The position numbers and the translations under genes are program-made. Under the pieces are notes generated by a model. That model did no database searches. It was given only the letters and a program-made list of their open reading frames with translations, and was not told the origin of the DNA. A DNA stretch of 32,005 bases from Funneliformis mosseae (taxonomy: Eukaryota > Glomeromycota > Glomeromycetes > Glomerales > Glomeraceae): positions 1 to 32,005 of the forward strand of contig CAJVPP010000456.1 in NCBI GenBank assembly GCA_910592005.1. The letters are read 5' to 3'. Shown one piece after another: positions 1 to 11,305 of this stretch (position 1 is its first letter; every line of letters starts with the position of its first letter).

Positions 1-1547
1 CAGATTCCTACAAGTTCTTAACATTGTATTCAAAATACATTTAATAATAATAATAAACACTCTTAACATTTTGCAAATATATAACTTATAATTTATTCTT
101 GTTAACTAAATAAACTCTAATAAACAGCGTGTTAAGTTGATTGGATTTAAGTCATAGCTATTACCTTCCTGACTTCAAATCATAGTTAACTTATTTGACA
201 GAAAGAGTAACGTTAACAACGTCTCATAGTTAGTATAATATGTTTGTAAAGGATGATAACATGTGAAGCACCATTTGTTGTTCCAAATAATGGAATAATG
301 AATCCTAAGCCTTATCTTAAAAAGCATCTCCAAAACATTCAGCCAGGGTTGTATTTCACTGTAGCAGAAACACAAGATATGTTTCACTTTTCCTGAGGTT
401 CTCATCACACTTAACTACATCAGCTTTATTGGAATTGAGAAAAGATCAATTCATCACTTCACATAACTTTTAACCAATCATTCTTTGTTCAGCTTTAGTG
501 ATCCAAATACCATACAAGACGTGTCTCCATATTTGCTAGTGAAATTAGAAGTTTTCGTCAAGCAAGACAATTGTTTAACCTAACTGCACGAAGCGTTTGG
601 CAATAGTGTGAGCTAAAATATCTTAGTCAGTCTTTTATTTCCAAAGTTGTTGAACTTCTGCAGTACATGAGCGATAAATTTTCCTTATTATTAGTTACAA
701 GTCGCTTGAGTCAGTTTTATTGTGAAGGTTCAATTAAAAGTAGTCAACTAAAACAAAGCTTCAAATTAGTAGTTCTAGTGTCATCTATCCTTTTTAAAGT
801 ATCAAATACTATTGACACTTTACAACTAACAGTTTCAGAAATAGTTCAGTAACTATTGCTACGTTGATGGCAAAAAAATATAGTGTCGCGTTGTTCTGCT
901 ATTAATTCTTAGATCATTTCGTTATTTTCAGAAAATTAAAGTTTATTTTGATTTAAAGTCAAAATAAATAAACTAAACGTGCATTTATTAGGTTTAACTT
1001 ATATAAATAAAGTCTGGAATGTTATATGGCTGCAATATTATAAAGTCACATGACATTATCCATATGAAATAGCACCTAAAAAATGATATTCAGAGACTTT
1101 TGGCGAGGTCTGTATATTTATAAAAAATTTTTAGATAGTATAAAAATATTTTATGTTAATCTGTTAATGTTAAAATTTTGTATTTCTGTAATTAACTATT
1201 TAAATTAATCATATTTTTTTTCAAAAATTAATATTAAATTATATTCTAATTTATTTTTTATTTAAAGATTAATTATAAAATTTCAAATATTTATTTATTA
1301 AATATAGTTGGTTCTTACTTTTTTTAATAATTTTGTTAATATGTACTTTTTTAGTTTCTTAAATAATAATAGTTTTTCAAAGTTTTTATTATAATTTCTT
1401 TCTTTAGATTATTTATTAACATTATAGTAACTTTAATTTATTAAGATTATATCTTTATCAGATATATATGATAAATACGAATAAATAATATGATACATAA
1501 TATTTTACAATATATCAATTATCATTATATAACTTTATCATTAGAAT
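1..1547. other. gene-poor region, nothing recognised
   Basis: No reading frame here resembles a known protein. Roughly 170-900 is less AT-biased than the stretch that follows, and short open frames exist on both strands (77 codons on the minus strand at 175-408, 61 codons on the plus strand at 667-852), but neither has a recognisable motif or splice context. From about 1100 onward it becomes nearly pure A/T. It could be a long-decayed gene or 5' flank; I cannot tell. Confidence 0.4.
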
Positions 1548-1696
1548 TTATAGAAAAATAGCTTTCTCATCTTCAAAATTTAATAATCTACTAGTATAAA
1601 AAGCATTTGAATTTTTTACATAAGTATACATTTTAACAGATTTTAATATTGGTAAATCCTTATCAAAGTCTATAAAAGACTTTTGTACTTGATATA

Positions 1697-1727
1697 CAGT
1701 GATACTCAAAAGTATTACATCACTTGA
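1697..1727 (+). repeat. left terminal inverted repeat of Tc1 element
   Basis: About 31 bp beginning CAGTG after the TA at 1695-1696. It pairs with 3291-3321 at roughly 80 percent identity, with most differences in the region after CAGTG and in the innermost bases. Confidence 0.85.
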
Positions 1728-1983
1728 ATACAAATTTTGAAATGGCATTTTCTTGTAATTAAGACCGTTGTGTCATATAAATTATTTATTAGAATTATCA
1801 TATCTAAGTCTATTCAATATATGAAAATCGTTTTATAGTAGTGAGATAAATTTTTAAAAAATATTTATTTTTGAACAATTAGGTGATTCTTTTCTTTTAA
1901 TTGTTTTTTATTAAATTTTTTAAGTATATAAAAAAATTTAAAATCTAACTAACTTATTAAAAACTTTGGTAAATAATTATTTA

Positions 1984-2998
1984 CTATTTTGTATAGCCAT
2001 CATTAGCTTTAATTACATTATTTATACGAGTTAGTATAATATCAACTAACTTTATGCATATATCAGACTCTAACTCAACCAAATTTTTTGAATTGCATCC
2101 TATAACTGATCCTGTGTTCTAACAGGTATTTCAAGCCATCTCAGATGATGATCCATTTTATTTCAAAGGTGTTCTATAGGATTTAAGTCAGGATTGTGCT
2201 AGCCAATCAAGAACTTTAATTCCATTATCTTCAAACTATTATTTTGTAAGATATGCAATGTGTTTAGGATTATTATCCTGTTGAAAAATAATATTTTTCT
2301 TATCCATTCCATGCTAAGTGATGGTTTCTAATAGGTCTTCCTTTAAAATTTAATGATGTAAATCACCATTCATATGTCCATAAATTTAGCATATATTATT
2401 AACCCTATCAGATGTAAAACATTCCATATTATAATATTACCCATTCAAATTTGACTGTTGATTTCACATAATGATTGCGTAATAGTTTTTCTGGCTTTTT
2501 CTAACAATACTTTCTATCATCTGATCCATAAATTATAAATTTTGACTCAAGTGACCAAACTACTTTACTTCAATATTTAACTGTTCATGACTTGTATTTT
2601 TTTGCAAATTTCATCCTTGCAATTCTATGTATTTTTCAAATATATAGTTTTTGCACTTAATCCTTGCACTTATTCTATTTTTATATAAGGTTCTCTTTAC
2701 TATACATTCACTAACTTCAATTTGTTCTTCTATTTTTAATTGTTTTAAATTGCAACAGCATTACTACATTTACCTGATGTAATTAATCTCAAAACTTTTC
2801 ATTCATATGACCAGTTAATAGTTGCAGACGCTAAAATTTAAGTTGGTCTTTATTGTTGCCAGTTTTATCTTTATGTTGCTTGGTTCTTGTAACAGTTGAT
2901 TGAGAAACATTTTCCTTGTCTATTATATAGCGGGAGGGAAAACCTTTATCAAATAAGGCACAAATCCTAGCTATTTTTTCAACAGAAAAATAAACCAT
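1984..2998 (-). pseudogene. Tc1-type DD34E transposase, pseudogene
   Basis: The minus-strand frame starts at the ATG at 2996-2998 and runs to a TAG at 1984-1986, about 338 codons, the normal length of a Tc1 transposase. Seen: an N-terminal helix-turn-helix-like stretch (ARICALFDKGF, then SQSTVTRT), then the catalytic part. The first catalytic Asp of the usual W-S-D-E-S-K-F block is Leu here (WSLESKF). The second Asp is kept in FQQDNNPKHI and the Glu in DLNPIEHL, with 34 residues between them as in DD34E enzymes. A frameshift has removed the Pro codon of the A-Q-S-P-D-L motif, and many TAA/TAG/TGA codons interrupt the frame, including two in a row just after the second Asp. It would have cut and pasted its own element in the nucleus; this copy cannot. 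Confidence 0.9.
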
Positions 2999-3290
2999 AG
3001 ATTTTTTATAAAATTACAAAGAGATGAAAAATACTATAAGCATCTTTTTTATGTGTCATATAGTTGTTTTGAAGTAAAAAAAAATCACGTAATAAGTGTT
3101 GATATTTATTTCTTAAATCAATCAAAAGAAATGCATCGCCACTTTGGTGAAAGATTCATAACAAAAAAAAAATATTCTTAAAAAAAGATGAAAGAGATTG
3201 ATAAAGATTAAGGTATGGTGAACTCAATATTTAAGTTTTGTAATACTAAGCCTTTTAAATTACAAGATATTTCCATTTTAAATTTTGTAT

Positions 3291-3321
3291 TTGGGTGATG
3301 CAATACTTTTGATAGCCACTG
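3291..3321 (-). repeat. right terminal inverted repeat of Tc1 element
   Basis: Read on the minus strand it starts CAGTGGCTATCAAAAG and is followed on the outside by TA at 3322-3323. It is closer than the left end to the likely family consensus, because the unrelated terminus at 31931 also begins CAGTGGCTAYCAAAAG. Confidence 0.85.
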
Positions 3322-3804
3322 TAATTTATCACCAGCATTAATATAATAATTCTTTAGCATTTGAACAAGATAAGGGATTTGTAATACAATAGGATTTTTA
3401 ATTTTAGAAATAATTGTAATGTGGGAATGTTTAATTTTAAAGTTATGGCGGCAACTTGGTAATTTAACATGCTTGAAATTTCAAAGGGATTAAGGTTTTA
3501 ATATTTTAGATGCTCTTTCGAACAATAATTAATATTTACGTTCTCTAAACTTGGTTTAATGCTAATCTTTGATGAAACCGATTAAATTTTTAGATAATTT
3601 CATAATAAAGTTACAGCGACTATTGATGGTGTATTAATAATAGGATTTGATACGTAAGTTAGAAAATCAAAACTTTATCCTTATTGATTTATTGATGCAA
3701 ATATCATCAACCGATAAGAATTTTCTCATTCACATCTATAGATTTCCATAATTTTTATTTATCAAACAATAATATAAATGCATCGAATTAAAAAAAGGTT
3801 ATTG

Positions 3805-4030
3805 TTAGTGATAATTTATTTGCGCAACTAAATAACTGCACCAGCTAACATCACCAATGATCATCAGAAAAATTGTGATCATCATTTTCACTGATTTCAC
3901 TGCTATCACAGTTATCATTATGATATTTATTTTCATTGTTATAACATTTATCATTATTTTATTTATTATATTTATTTTCATAATTATATTTACTTTCACT
4001 ATTATATTTATTATCTCTATCTTATAATTG
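3805..4030 (-). pseudogene. decayed Asn/Asp-rich coding remnant
   Basis: One minus-strand frame reads as a low-complexity Asn/Lys/Glu/Asp stretch containing NDNCDSSEISENDDHNFSDD, broken by a few stops. Another frame is open for 64 codons but looks like a shadow (Met/Ile/Lys from the same AT repeats). Acidic, Asn-rich linkers of this kind are common in proteins of AT-rich fungi. It could be the upstream part of the split frame at 1548-3485, since strand and order agree, but I could not connect them. Function unknown. Confidence 0.3.
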
Positions 4031-5849
4031 TATTTTATATAAATATTCTATATTATCATCTTGACAAACTAACAAGTTTCTATCGTATAATTAATAAAGT
4101 ATAATCTTAACAACATAAAAACTATATCTTTGTCAATATCTATTTCCTTAAAACATAAATCATCAATAAAGACGACCTGACCCTTCAACTTAAATAAATT
4201 TGTGTTTATTTCTTTCATAGTTTACAACTTAAACTCCCTGTTAGCAAATAAGCTTTGTTATTCTAATGACGTAGTGTTTAGGCTTAACAGTTATTAATAA
4301 ACTTTTTTTACTTATAGATTTTGATATTTACTTTTGGCAGCAAAACAAATTAGCAGAGTTTATTTGTATTCAAATCAAAACAATTTTATAAAAAATCTCT
4401 CTGATTTAGATCATAATAAAAATAAATTTATGACTACCGATAATATCTAATGTTTTAATAATTGTTTGGACGTATTTTAGCACATTTTCAAATTATATGA
4501 ACGTTTCATCCTTTTTGTTTTTTTTTAAAAAAAAAAATTTAATTTAAATTATAATTGGAAAAGTCAATAATACATGCATGCTCTAAATGGAGATTCAGTA
4601 AATATTTTGCAGTCAAGTATTTGATTTAATTTTTATAAATATGTTTATTAAATTACAATAAAAGGTTTGCACCTAGCAAAGTGTCGATGGGGTTTTTTTA
4701 TTATACCCTCTATTTATTAACTAATATTAGAAGCAAGGAAAGTCGTAAAATTGAAAAGAATAAAAAGAAAATTGAATCCTATGATGAAATGGTATGACTA
4801 ATTATTGTAAACAATACTTAATATAATAAATGCTCATATTACCGCACGTATGACAAGATATAATTTTTAAAATGTCTTCAAAAACAATTTTGCAGACGAT
4901 GAATCATTAATCCTTCGTGATTCTGAATTTAGAATTGTCAAAATATAAATATTATAAAATGTTAAATTAAAAAGAATATGAAAATTACTGTTTTTCAGAA
5001 AAGCATCACAATAGAGATCATATGGGATTTCGTCTAGAGAAAGGAACATTACATCTGATTGCTAAGGCAGTTGGATCAACATAAATATTATGAAAGAATT
5101 TTTTTAAAAAAATGCTAGGCGTGTTTATCTATTCTCATCGAATATAGTGGATTTTTTACAGATTACTTTTCTAAAAAATTTAAAAATTTTTAAAATAGCT
5201 TTGTGCTACTTTAAAATAACTCGTATGTTATATCACAAAATGTCAAAGTGATAGATTTTTTTTAAAAAAATTAAATTAAAATAAATGTAATTAAATCACA
5301 ACTATAAATTTTCATGTAAGAGGAAAATTTCAAAAAAAAATATATGAAAATAACATGATTAGCATAACCCAAACAACAATTTTTTCTATGTGATTTATGT
5401 AATTTAACTTGCAATTTATTGTTCTGAGTGAAACAAAGGAAAATTTGTCACAATGAAACAGACATTGCATTGACGAAATTATTCATTACAATATGCTAAG
5501 AATGCGTTATAGTTGTAAAATATAATATATGTATCAAATTCAATCATAAAAAATTCAGTGCAACTTTGTGGCTTGTGACATATAATCAGAAATTCAAAAT
5601 GAGGTTTTTTAAAAGTAAGTCAATGAAAGCTTTTTTTTCTTTTTGTGCTTTACAAATTTTGATACATATTTTTATTTTGCTTTAAAATTATTTAAATAAT
5701 TTATCATCATTTCATATTGAATGTGAATATTTTACAAATCAAAAATTGCAATTCACTATCAAATAAATTATATTTTATTTTTATTTTTAGACTGAATGTT
5801 TCTAATGTTTCTTAAATGAAAAATTGGAGTCCATCTACAAAGCTGCACA
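4031..5849. other. AT-rich intergenic, no gene recognised
   Basis: Nothing with a coding signature longer than about 60 codons. Homopolymeric A and T runs are frequent (for example around 4515-4545 and 5255-5275). No terminal repeats were found. Confidence 0.4.
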
Positions 5850-5976
5850 GAAGGTTTTTTATAGAGTAAAAATGAAGTAATTTTGACTCTAAATTATTTA
5901 ATAATATTAAACTAATCAGTGTAGCTTTAAATGTCATCACTCTATACTTTCGCAAAATCAATATATTAAACTAAAA
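5850..5976 (+). repeat. dispersed repeat block, copy A
   Basis: About 125 bp that aligns, at an estimated 70-75 percent by eye, to 18147-18275. The best conserved part is the 3' third, containing CTTTCGCAA followed by TCAATATATTAAACTAAA. Both copies lie in the same orientation, and both end 60-80 bp before the ATG of a short ORF. It may be a fragment of a mobile element or a shared promoter; no terminal repeats are visible. Confidence 0.6.
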
Positions 5977-6037
5977 TACAATTGTGAAAAATTGTGTAAT
6001 CATATATAGTGATATAAATAAATGAAGAGCAGTTAGA

Positions 6038-6193
6038 ATGGAGAAAAAAGATTATTTATCCTTAGCTCCGCTAATGCCTTCTAAAGAGAGTGAAATATTA
6101 AATAAACTAATAACTAAATCAAATTTAAGCAATGAACTTAGTGTTTTATTAGAAAAAATAAATATAACCCTCCTGTATAAAAAATGTGAATAA
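6038..6193 (+). CDS. small ORF, 51 residues, unknown
   Basis: An ATG at 6038 opens a 51-codon frame ending TAA at 6191-6193, with a composition (Ser, Leu, Pro, Glu, Lys mix; LSLAPLMPSKESEILNKL) that is less biased than random AT-rich frames around it. The sequence before the ATG is preceded by repeat block A. It could be a real short protein, the first exon of a decayed gene, or chance. I recognise no domain and see no signal peptide. Confidence is low because it is short and its neighbourhood is full of pseudogenes. Confidence 0.3.
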   Translation: MEKKDYLSLAPLMPSKESEILNKLITKSNLSNELSVLLEKINITLLYKKCE

Positions 6194-6221
6194 TATAAAA
6201 CACTGCACTGTAATCAATTTT

Positions 6222-6350
6222 TCTTTTTTTGGCTTTGAATCAATTTTAAGATAACCACAAAAAGTCTTTTCTTAGGAAAATGATTAGGGCTTGTATCAGT
6301 TTCATCCTTCAGTTTTGTAACCACAGGTTGTTAGGATGGTTTTTTTTTAA
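6222..6350 (-). pseudogene. short coding-like remnant, unknown
   Basis: One minus-strand frame is open for about 40 codons and contains PVVTKLKDETDTSP followed by a hydrophobic stretch RLFVVILKLI. It has no start codon in place and ends in low-complexity sequence. It looks like the remains of an exon. No family recognised. Confidence 0.25.
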
Positions 6351-8129
6351 TTCTTGTAGTTGAACATTAATAAATTACCAGAATGCTTTTATAATATAAT
6401 CCCAATACAACGCAGCTAGTTTGTTTAAAAAAAAGCAATACTGATTAGTCATAAGATCACTCGTTATGACATAAAAATTATATAAGATTATTCATCTTTT
6501 TAATAAATACTGAAAATTCGTAGGAGAATCAAAAATCAAATAATGATAAATCATATATACACAACAAAATAAAAGACAAAATGAATAATCAAACAGTTAA
6601 TCCAGAGACTCTCCAAAAGCGCAATAGCAAAATGAGAGAAACAGATGAATAACGTGAAGTTCATCTTGCTTATGAAAGTGAACTAAAACTGTAAAAAAGG
6701 GCCAATAAAAGCAAAGAAAAGTGAGAAAAATAGCTTATATTAGATCATGAACGTAAAATGTAAAAAAACAGCAGAATCTACTGAGGAACTTGAATTTTGA
6801 CTTATCTGAGAATGCAAGGCTCAACATATAATATGCAATAGTGAACAAACCCATCAAGAAACATCAGAGCAAAATGAGCATAATATGACTGACTCAGAAC
6901 ATGATACGATTGACTTAGAACACTGTTAAGAAACACCAAAGCAAGATGAACATGATATGACTGATATGGAACCACAAGTTAGATCAGCTCTTTCTAGCAC
7001 TATCAGCAAGAACGAACACAGTTTTTTGCAAAAATTTCGCAATAAAGTTGATAAAATAGAGTCTAAAATTTACCCAATATATAATAAAAGAATTCCATTG
7101 ATGGTCTTTATCAAAGGTATGATGTGTTATCGTTGTTATACAAAAAAAATAGCCTGAAACAATTTTCTGAGAAAAATAATATGGATCCAGGAGAGGTATC
7201 CGATGAACTACAAGGTCTCATAGAAATCAAAGAAATGTTAATAGCGCAGATTTTCAAGTCATGTTAGTATACAGACTATGCAGCGGACAATACAGATACT
7301 GTGGCAATATCATCAATTTCTCACAAGACATACACGAATTTACTAAATAGCTTTCGCAAACACCATCATCAATAGATATACTTTTGTAAAGTGATAATTA
7401 ACAGATGATTCAACGATTTTCTAGGATTTTATCGTATGACAGGATAAAGTTACATGAGCATTAGTGTGGCTAAAAATAAATAATCAATACTATGCTGATA
7501 TAATCATATATGAAGAAATTATTAAAAATTTACCCAAAAACAGATCCATTATTAATCAGCTTCTGCGAATTATAAGCGATCAAATAATAGACGAAGAGAC
7601 AGATAATGATGAAGAGATAGACAATGATGAAGAGAAAATCATACGAACATTTATTCCTTATCATCCATCAACATAGCAAGAAATTGATGCAATCAAAGAT
7701 ACTCTTCGGCGGATGCAAAACCACAATAGTCCTTCATTGTGACCAAAGATAGATGGAATTTCAATAAATGAATTTTAAACATCCAGATATATGGTGAGAG
7801 CATTTCCAATACTATATCTATATGAAAAAGGAGATCTTCATTCTGAGTGCACCAGAGACATTAAATTAGTGTAATACTTCAAACATTTAATATGATATAA
7901 GAATGGAAAATTCGCTTAACACATACGTTGAAGGTATTTTGCCTTTAATTCGATGATGAGATGGAGGATACTTTAAGAAGGGAAAATATATGTTAAGCAA
8001 AATTTCAAAGATGAACAGGTTAATGTTTCAGACATTCAGAAAATAATAATAAATGAGGACAAACAAATAGCTGATTGTATTATGAGATATGGCAAAAGAT
8101 TATGCGAAATGTGATAGTTCTAGATGGCA

Positions 8130-9035
8130 AGAAGATATGAGCTAACAGACATGATTAAACAAATAGGATATCAAGGATTAATTTTTTTTACCTTCAATGT
8201 GGCGGACCTGCACTGGCCTGAACTTCACAAATTAATGCAACCCAAAGGGAATTCCAGCAAAGAGATAGATTTAGCTAAATAAAAGCAGAATAACATCATC
8301 GAAAATCCACACATAGCTAGCTGGTTTTTTCACTAGAGATTTAAAATTTTCTTTTATGAAATACTGAAATAATATTGGGAGCTCGAAAAATGGTAGTACC
8401 ATTATGAATGGTAACATCGGGAAAGTGTTCATGTCTATAGAATAGGTAAAAGGAGAAATGCATCTATAATCAACTGGAATCAAATGAAAGAAAATGAAAG
8501 TGTGATGAAAAATGTGATACAATACATTGATTCAATGGTCACAACAATAAATCCAGGAATTTTTGCTGCTATACCTCAGAGACATCCATGCCAAAAAAGC
8601 AGCAGTGAAATAGAAAATGATTTACAAGATTATATTGAATTAATAAACAAGCTTTAGCGGCATATACGTTTCAGCCTTTCATATTATATCAGATGCAATA
8701 AATCAGGACAAGAAGTATGTAAATTCAGATTTTTCAAAGAGCACACTGACAAGACTTTCATAAGAGATGATATTCATGGACAACCAGAGCTTGTAATAGC
8801 CAGAAATGATCCTTATATTAATCCTTATAATAGACTTCAATTATAAGGCTTGCGTGCAAATGTGGATCTTAAGCCAGTACTTAGTATTCATGCAGCACTG
8901 CAATATATTTCAAAATATGCTAGTAAATCAGAACCAAGATCAATGGCATTCTCAGAGATTTTCAATGAGATTCTTAATAAAAGTAATCCTGAGGATACTT
9001 CACTCACATCAATACAAAACCTCCTAATCAATAGT
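8130..9035 (+). other. Helitron Rep (HUH-Y2) nuclease region, mutated
   Basis: This holds the rolling-circle nuclease core. The metal-binding HxH of the conserved R-G-x-x-H-x-H segment is at 8430-8438 and reads H-V-Y, the second His (CAT) having become Tyr (TAT); a TAA sits at 8412 where the family has Gln (Y-E-W-Q-H-R). The two catalytic tyrosines are still present in ALQYISKYASKSEPRS, encoded at 8904-8906 and 8916-8918. A cysteine-bearing RCNKSGQEVCKF segment lies near 8692-8730, as in intact members, though the second part is altered. With one metal ligand gone and stops throughout, the nuclease is dead. Confidence 0.85.
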
Positions 9036-9889
9036 ATTACGAAATGAGATATTTCAGTATAAGAAACCTACCATTTTCTTCTAAGAATACCTCTCTATCA
9101 CTCAAGCAAGGTATTTGTTTCACTAAATATTAATGAGATAGTACCAAGATGGCTGCACAATACAGGGAGCAATGAAGATGAAGAAGAGTTCAGATCTCTC
9201 AATGATTCTAGACGCACTGCCAAATCAGTACTTAACATTTACTGAGAACGACCAGAAGAGTTCAAAGAATATTTAATATTCAAGCTGTATTTAACACATA
9301 AATTAATCAATAGGGTATGAAAAAGATGTACAACAGAAAATATAGTAAGAATACGACTATGACCATCACCTTTACGCAATAGAAATCAATAGGAGGAATA
9401 TTGTAAAGTTAAAGTGAGTCTCATAATAGTATCAAACAAATAAAAGAAATCAGCGATATACTGTGGTTAACAATATACAATCAACAATAGAGAAGATTAA
9501 CAATGATCACGATAACATGCTTGGAGATCCTGTAGAAAATGAAGAAGAGGAGATCAGTGACAATGATAGTAAAGAAGAATTAGAGGAGAATGACGAAAAT
9601 GAGAAACAAAGGTTAGACTGGATGGTTCTTTTTAAAATAGGACCAAGAGCAATCATAAAGCGATCATGCGACTTAGATTCACGTTTAAAGAATCAGAATC
9701 ATGATTGAATCAATGAAGGTTGAAAAAACTATCTTGACAATGATATAGTAGAAGCCAGTAACTTTGTGCAATAAGCGGCAAACAGAAATAGAAAAAACGT
9801 CTACAGTAATGAAAAAGATTTGATAAATGTCCAAAATCTAAATTAAAAATAAAATCAGGTACTTACGCAAATTGAATCTCATTATAATA

Positions 9890-11170
9890 ATATACTTATA
9901 GGTAAATAGGTAGATTTATTAAAGATCATAATAATGGGAATAGCGGACACAGGAAATCCTATTTAATAAGAGCGATCAAACAGACACTTCAGGCAATGTG
10001 TGGAGAAGAATCCAACCCCCAGTAATTGTTATAACTCCTACAGAAGTGATAGCATTTAATATTAATAGAGTAACCATCCATTCCACTCTTTCTATTTCAA
10101 TCTGCAATGACAAAAGATTAGTAGATATAGATGGAGAAAGACTAAAATAACTACAAGAAAGAATGAACATGATACATTAAATAATTATAGACAAAAAAAG
10201 TATGGTTGGTAGACGAATGCTTGGATTAATCGACATACACTTATGGCAAATATTTTCTGAGAAAAAAAATGAACTATTCAGCGGCAGATCAATCATATTA
10301 TTCAGAGATTTTGGACAATTACCATCTGTACTCAACATTCTTATATACTCTACTAACATTTTACAGGATGAACTATCCAATAATGGACTCACAGCCTACA
10401 AATTATTTCAGAGGTATATAAACTCGATATCATACAAAGGCAATCAGGTGATTCTGAAGTACAACAGGAATTTAGAGACATGTTTTTAAGATTATGCGAA
10501 GGAGAAAGCAGTTTAAATGACTGGAAAACTTTTACTATACAATTCAAAGAAACTTTAATTAAGATGAACGAGAAAGATTCTCAGATGTAATATCAATTCT
10601 AACAAAGTGAGAATAAGTTGATAAAGTTAATATTGACATACTCAGATCATTGCAGTGACCAGTTGTCAAGATCATAGATATACACAGTGGAGGAGTTGAA
10701 GCTAAATAAGCTAACTCAAAAGCGGCAAAAGGTCTTGAAGCACAATTACTGTTAGCAAAAGGTGCACGTATCATGTTAACAGCAAACATATGGATAAAAG
10801 ATAGATTGGTAAATAGCTTAATGGGAGTTATACAAGACATTATATTTAAAAAACGGGGGCCACTTTCTCTTCTAGTAGCAGTATTCGTCACATTCAAGAA
10901 GTATGAAAGACCCACAATTACCAACCTAGAAGGCATCAAAGTTGTACCTATTGTGCCTATCAAAAGGTCATAGAAAGGTAAAAACAGGATGCAATGTTCA
11001 TATCTGCAGGTTTCCTTACATATTGCCTAAGCGATTACTATATACAAGAGCCAAAGACTAATATTAGAAAAGACCAAAATCGATCTTGAAAGTAAAGAGT
11101 TCGCAGTAGACTTTCTTTCGTCACAATATCACATATCCATTCACTAAGCGATATCTCCTTCAAATAGTTC
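9890..11170 (+). other. Helitron PIF1-like helicase region, mutated
   Basis: SF1B helicase motifs in order. Walker A at about 9934-9960 reads MGIADTGN, then shifts frame before the usual S-Y-L-I-R-A-I. PTEVIAFNINRVTIHSTLS follows at about 10030-10090. In Walker B near 10180-10205, IIIDKKSMVGRRM has Lys where the catalytic Glu is expected. The D-F-G-Q-L-P motif is at about 10308-10325 (Gly before it changed to Arg). RLCEGESSLNDWK lies near 10490-10525. LLLAKGARIMLTANIW and LVNSLMGVIQDIIF (about 10747-10850) give motif V-like strands. The last motif near 11117-11164 reads FVTISHIHSLSDISFK, with His replacing the arginine finger. Confidence 0.88.
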
Positions 11171-11305
11171 ACGTTTGAAAAGTTGCTTCGTATAAAGAAC
11201 TTGCGAAGGTTACAAGAAAGGAAGCTCAAAGAAGGACGACTAGTTTCATTAATATCAGAAGAAGACAATTTAATATAACAGTACGAAAAGTTAAAAAAAT
11301 AAGAA

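Larger units (their letters stand above)
1697..3321 (-). mobile_element. Tc1/mariner transposon, inactive copy
   Basis: A complete 1,625-bp element. The left end at 1697 reads CAGTGATACTCAAAAGTATT, and the right end, read from 3321 on the minus strand, reads CAGTGGCTATCAAAAGTATT. These are terminal inverted repeats of about 30 bp with a few mismatches. TA dinucleotides at 1695-1696 and 3322-3323 are the expected Tc1/mariner target duplication. The interior carries one transposase pseudogene on the minus strand covering most of the element, with the length and layout of a standard autonomous Tc1. The mutated TIR and the dead transposase show that it is old and immobile. It sits inside an open reading frame of unknown function (see the split gene). 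Established: Tc1/mariner elements insert at TA and end in CAGT in many fungal families. Confidence 0.9.
1548..3485 (-). pseudogene. unknown reading frame split by the Tc1 insertion
   Basis: On the minus strand an open frame covers 3485-3324, starting after a TGA and containing the stretch VLQIPYLVQMLKNYYINAG. A second open frame covers 1694-1548 and ends in TAA, with the stretch KSVKMYTYVKNSNAFYTSR. The Tc1 element lies exactly between them. If the element and one TA are removed, codons run GAT-AAA-TTA-TAT-CAA without a shift, so the two parts were one coding segment of about 100 residues at its C-terminal end. Further upstream the frame has stop codons (TGA near 3486, TAA just beyond), so it had either decayed or has an intron there. 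I do not recognise the family. The codon choice and unbroken flanks suggest the host frame was intact or nearly so when the insertion happened. Confidence 0.6.
6581..11305 (+). pseudogene. Helitron Rep/helicase polyprotein, pseudogene
   Basis: A nearly full-length decayed Helitron protein gene, about 4.7 kb, broken by dozens of stops and several frameshifts. In order: a charged coiled N-terminus from the ATG at 6581 (Arg/Lys/Glu repeats around REVHLAYESELK); a block with LQKFRNKVDKIESKI and EIKEMLIAQIF (DUF6570-like, about 7030-7260); IIRTFIPYHPST near 7640; the Helitron_like_N/Rep region (about 8130-9030); an acidic linker near 9540-9600; and a PIF1-type helicase (about 9890-11170). The end is set by a stop near 11260-11305 after ERKLKEGRLVSLI. 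Normally this protein nicks and unwinds DNA for rolling-circle transposition in the nucleus. Every key site seen is damaged (see sub-features). No convincing 5'-TC or 3'-hairpin-CTRR terminus could be fixed by eye, so the element borders are open. Confidence 0.92.

Noticed and set aside
10559..10963. 134-codon minus-strand open frame
   Set aside because: It is antisense to the Helitron helicase motifs, which read clearly on the plus strand.
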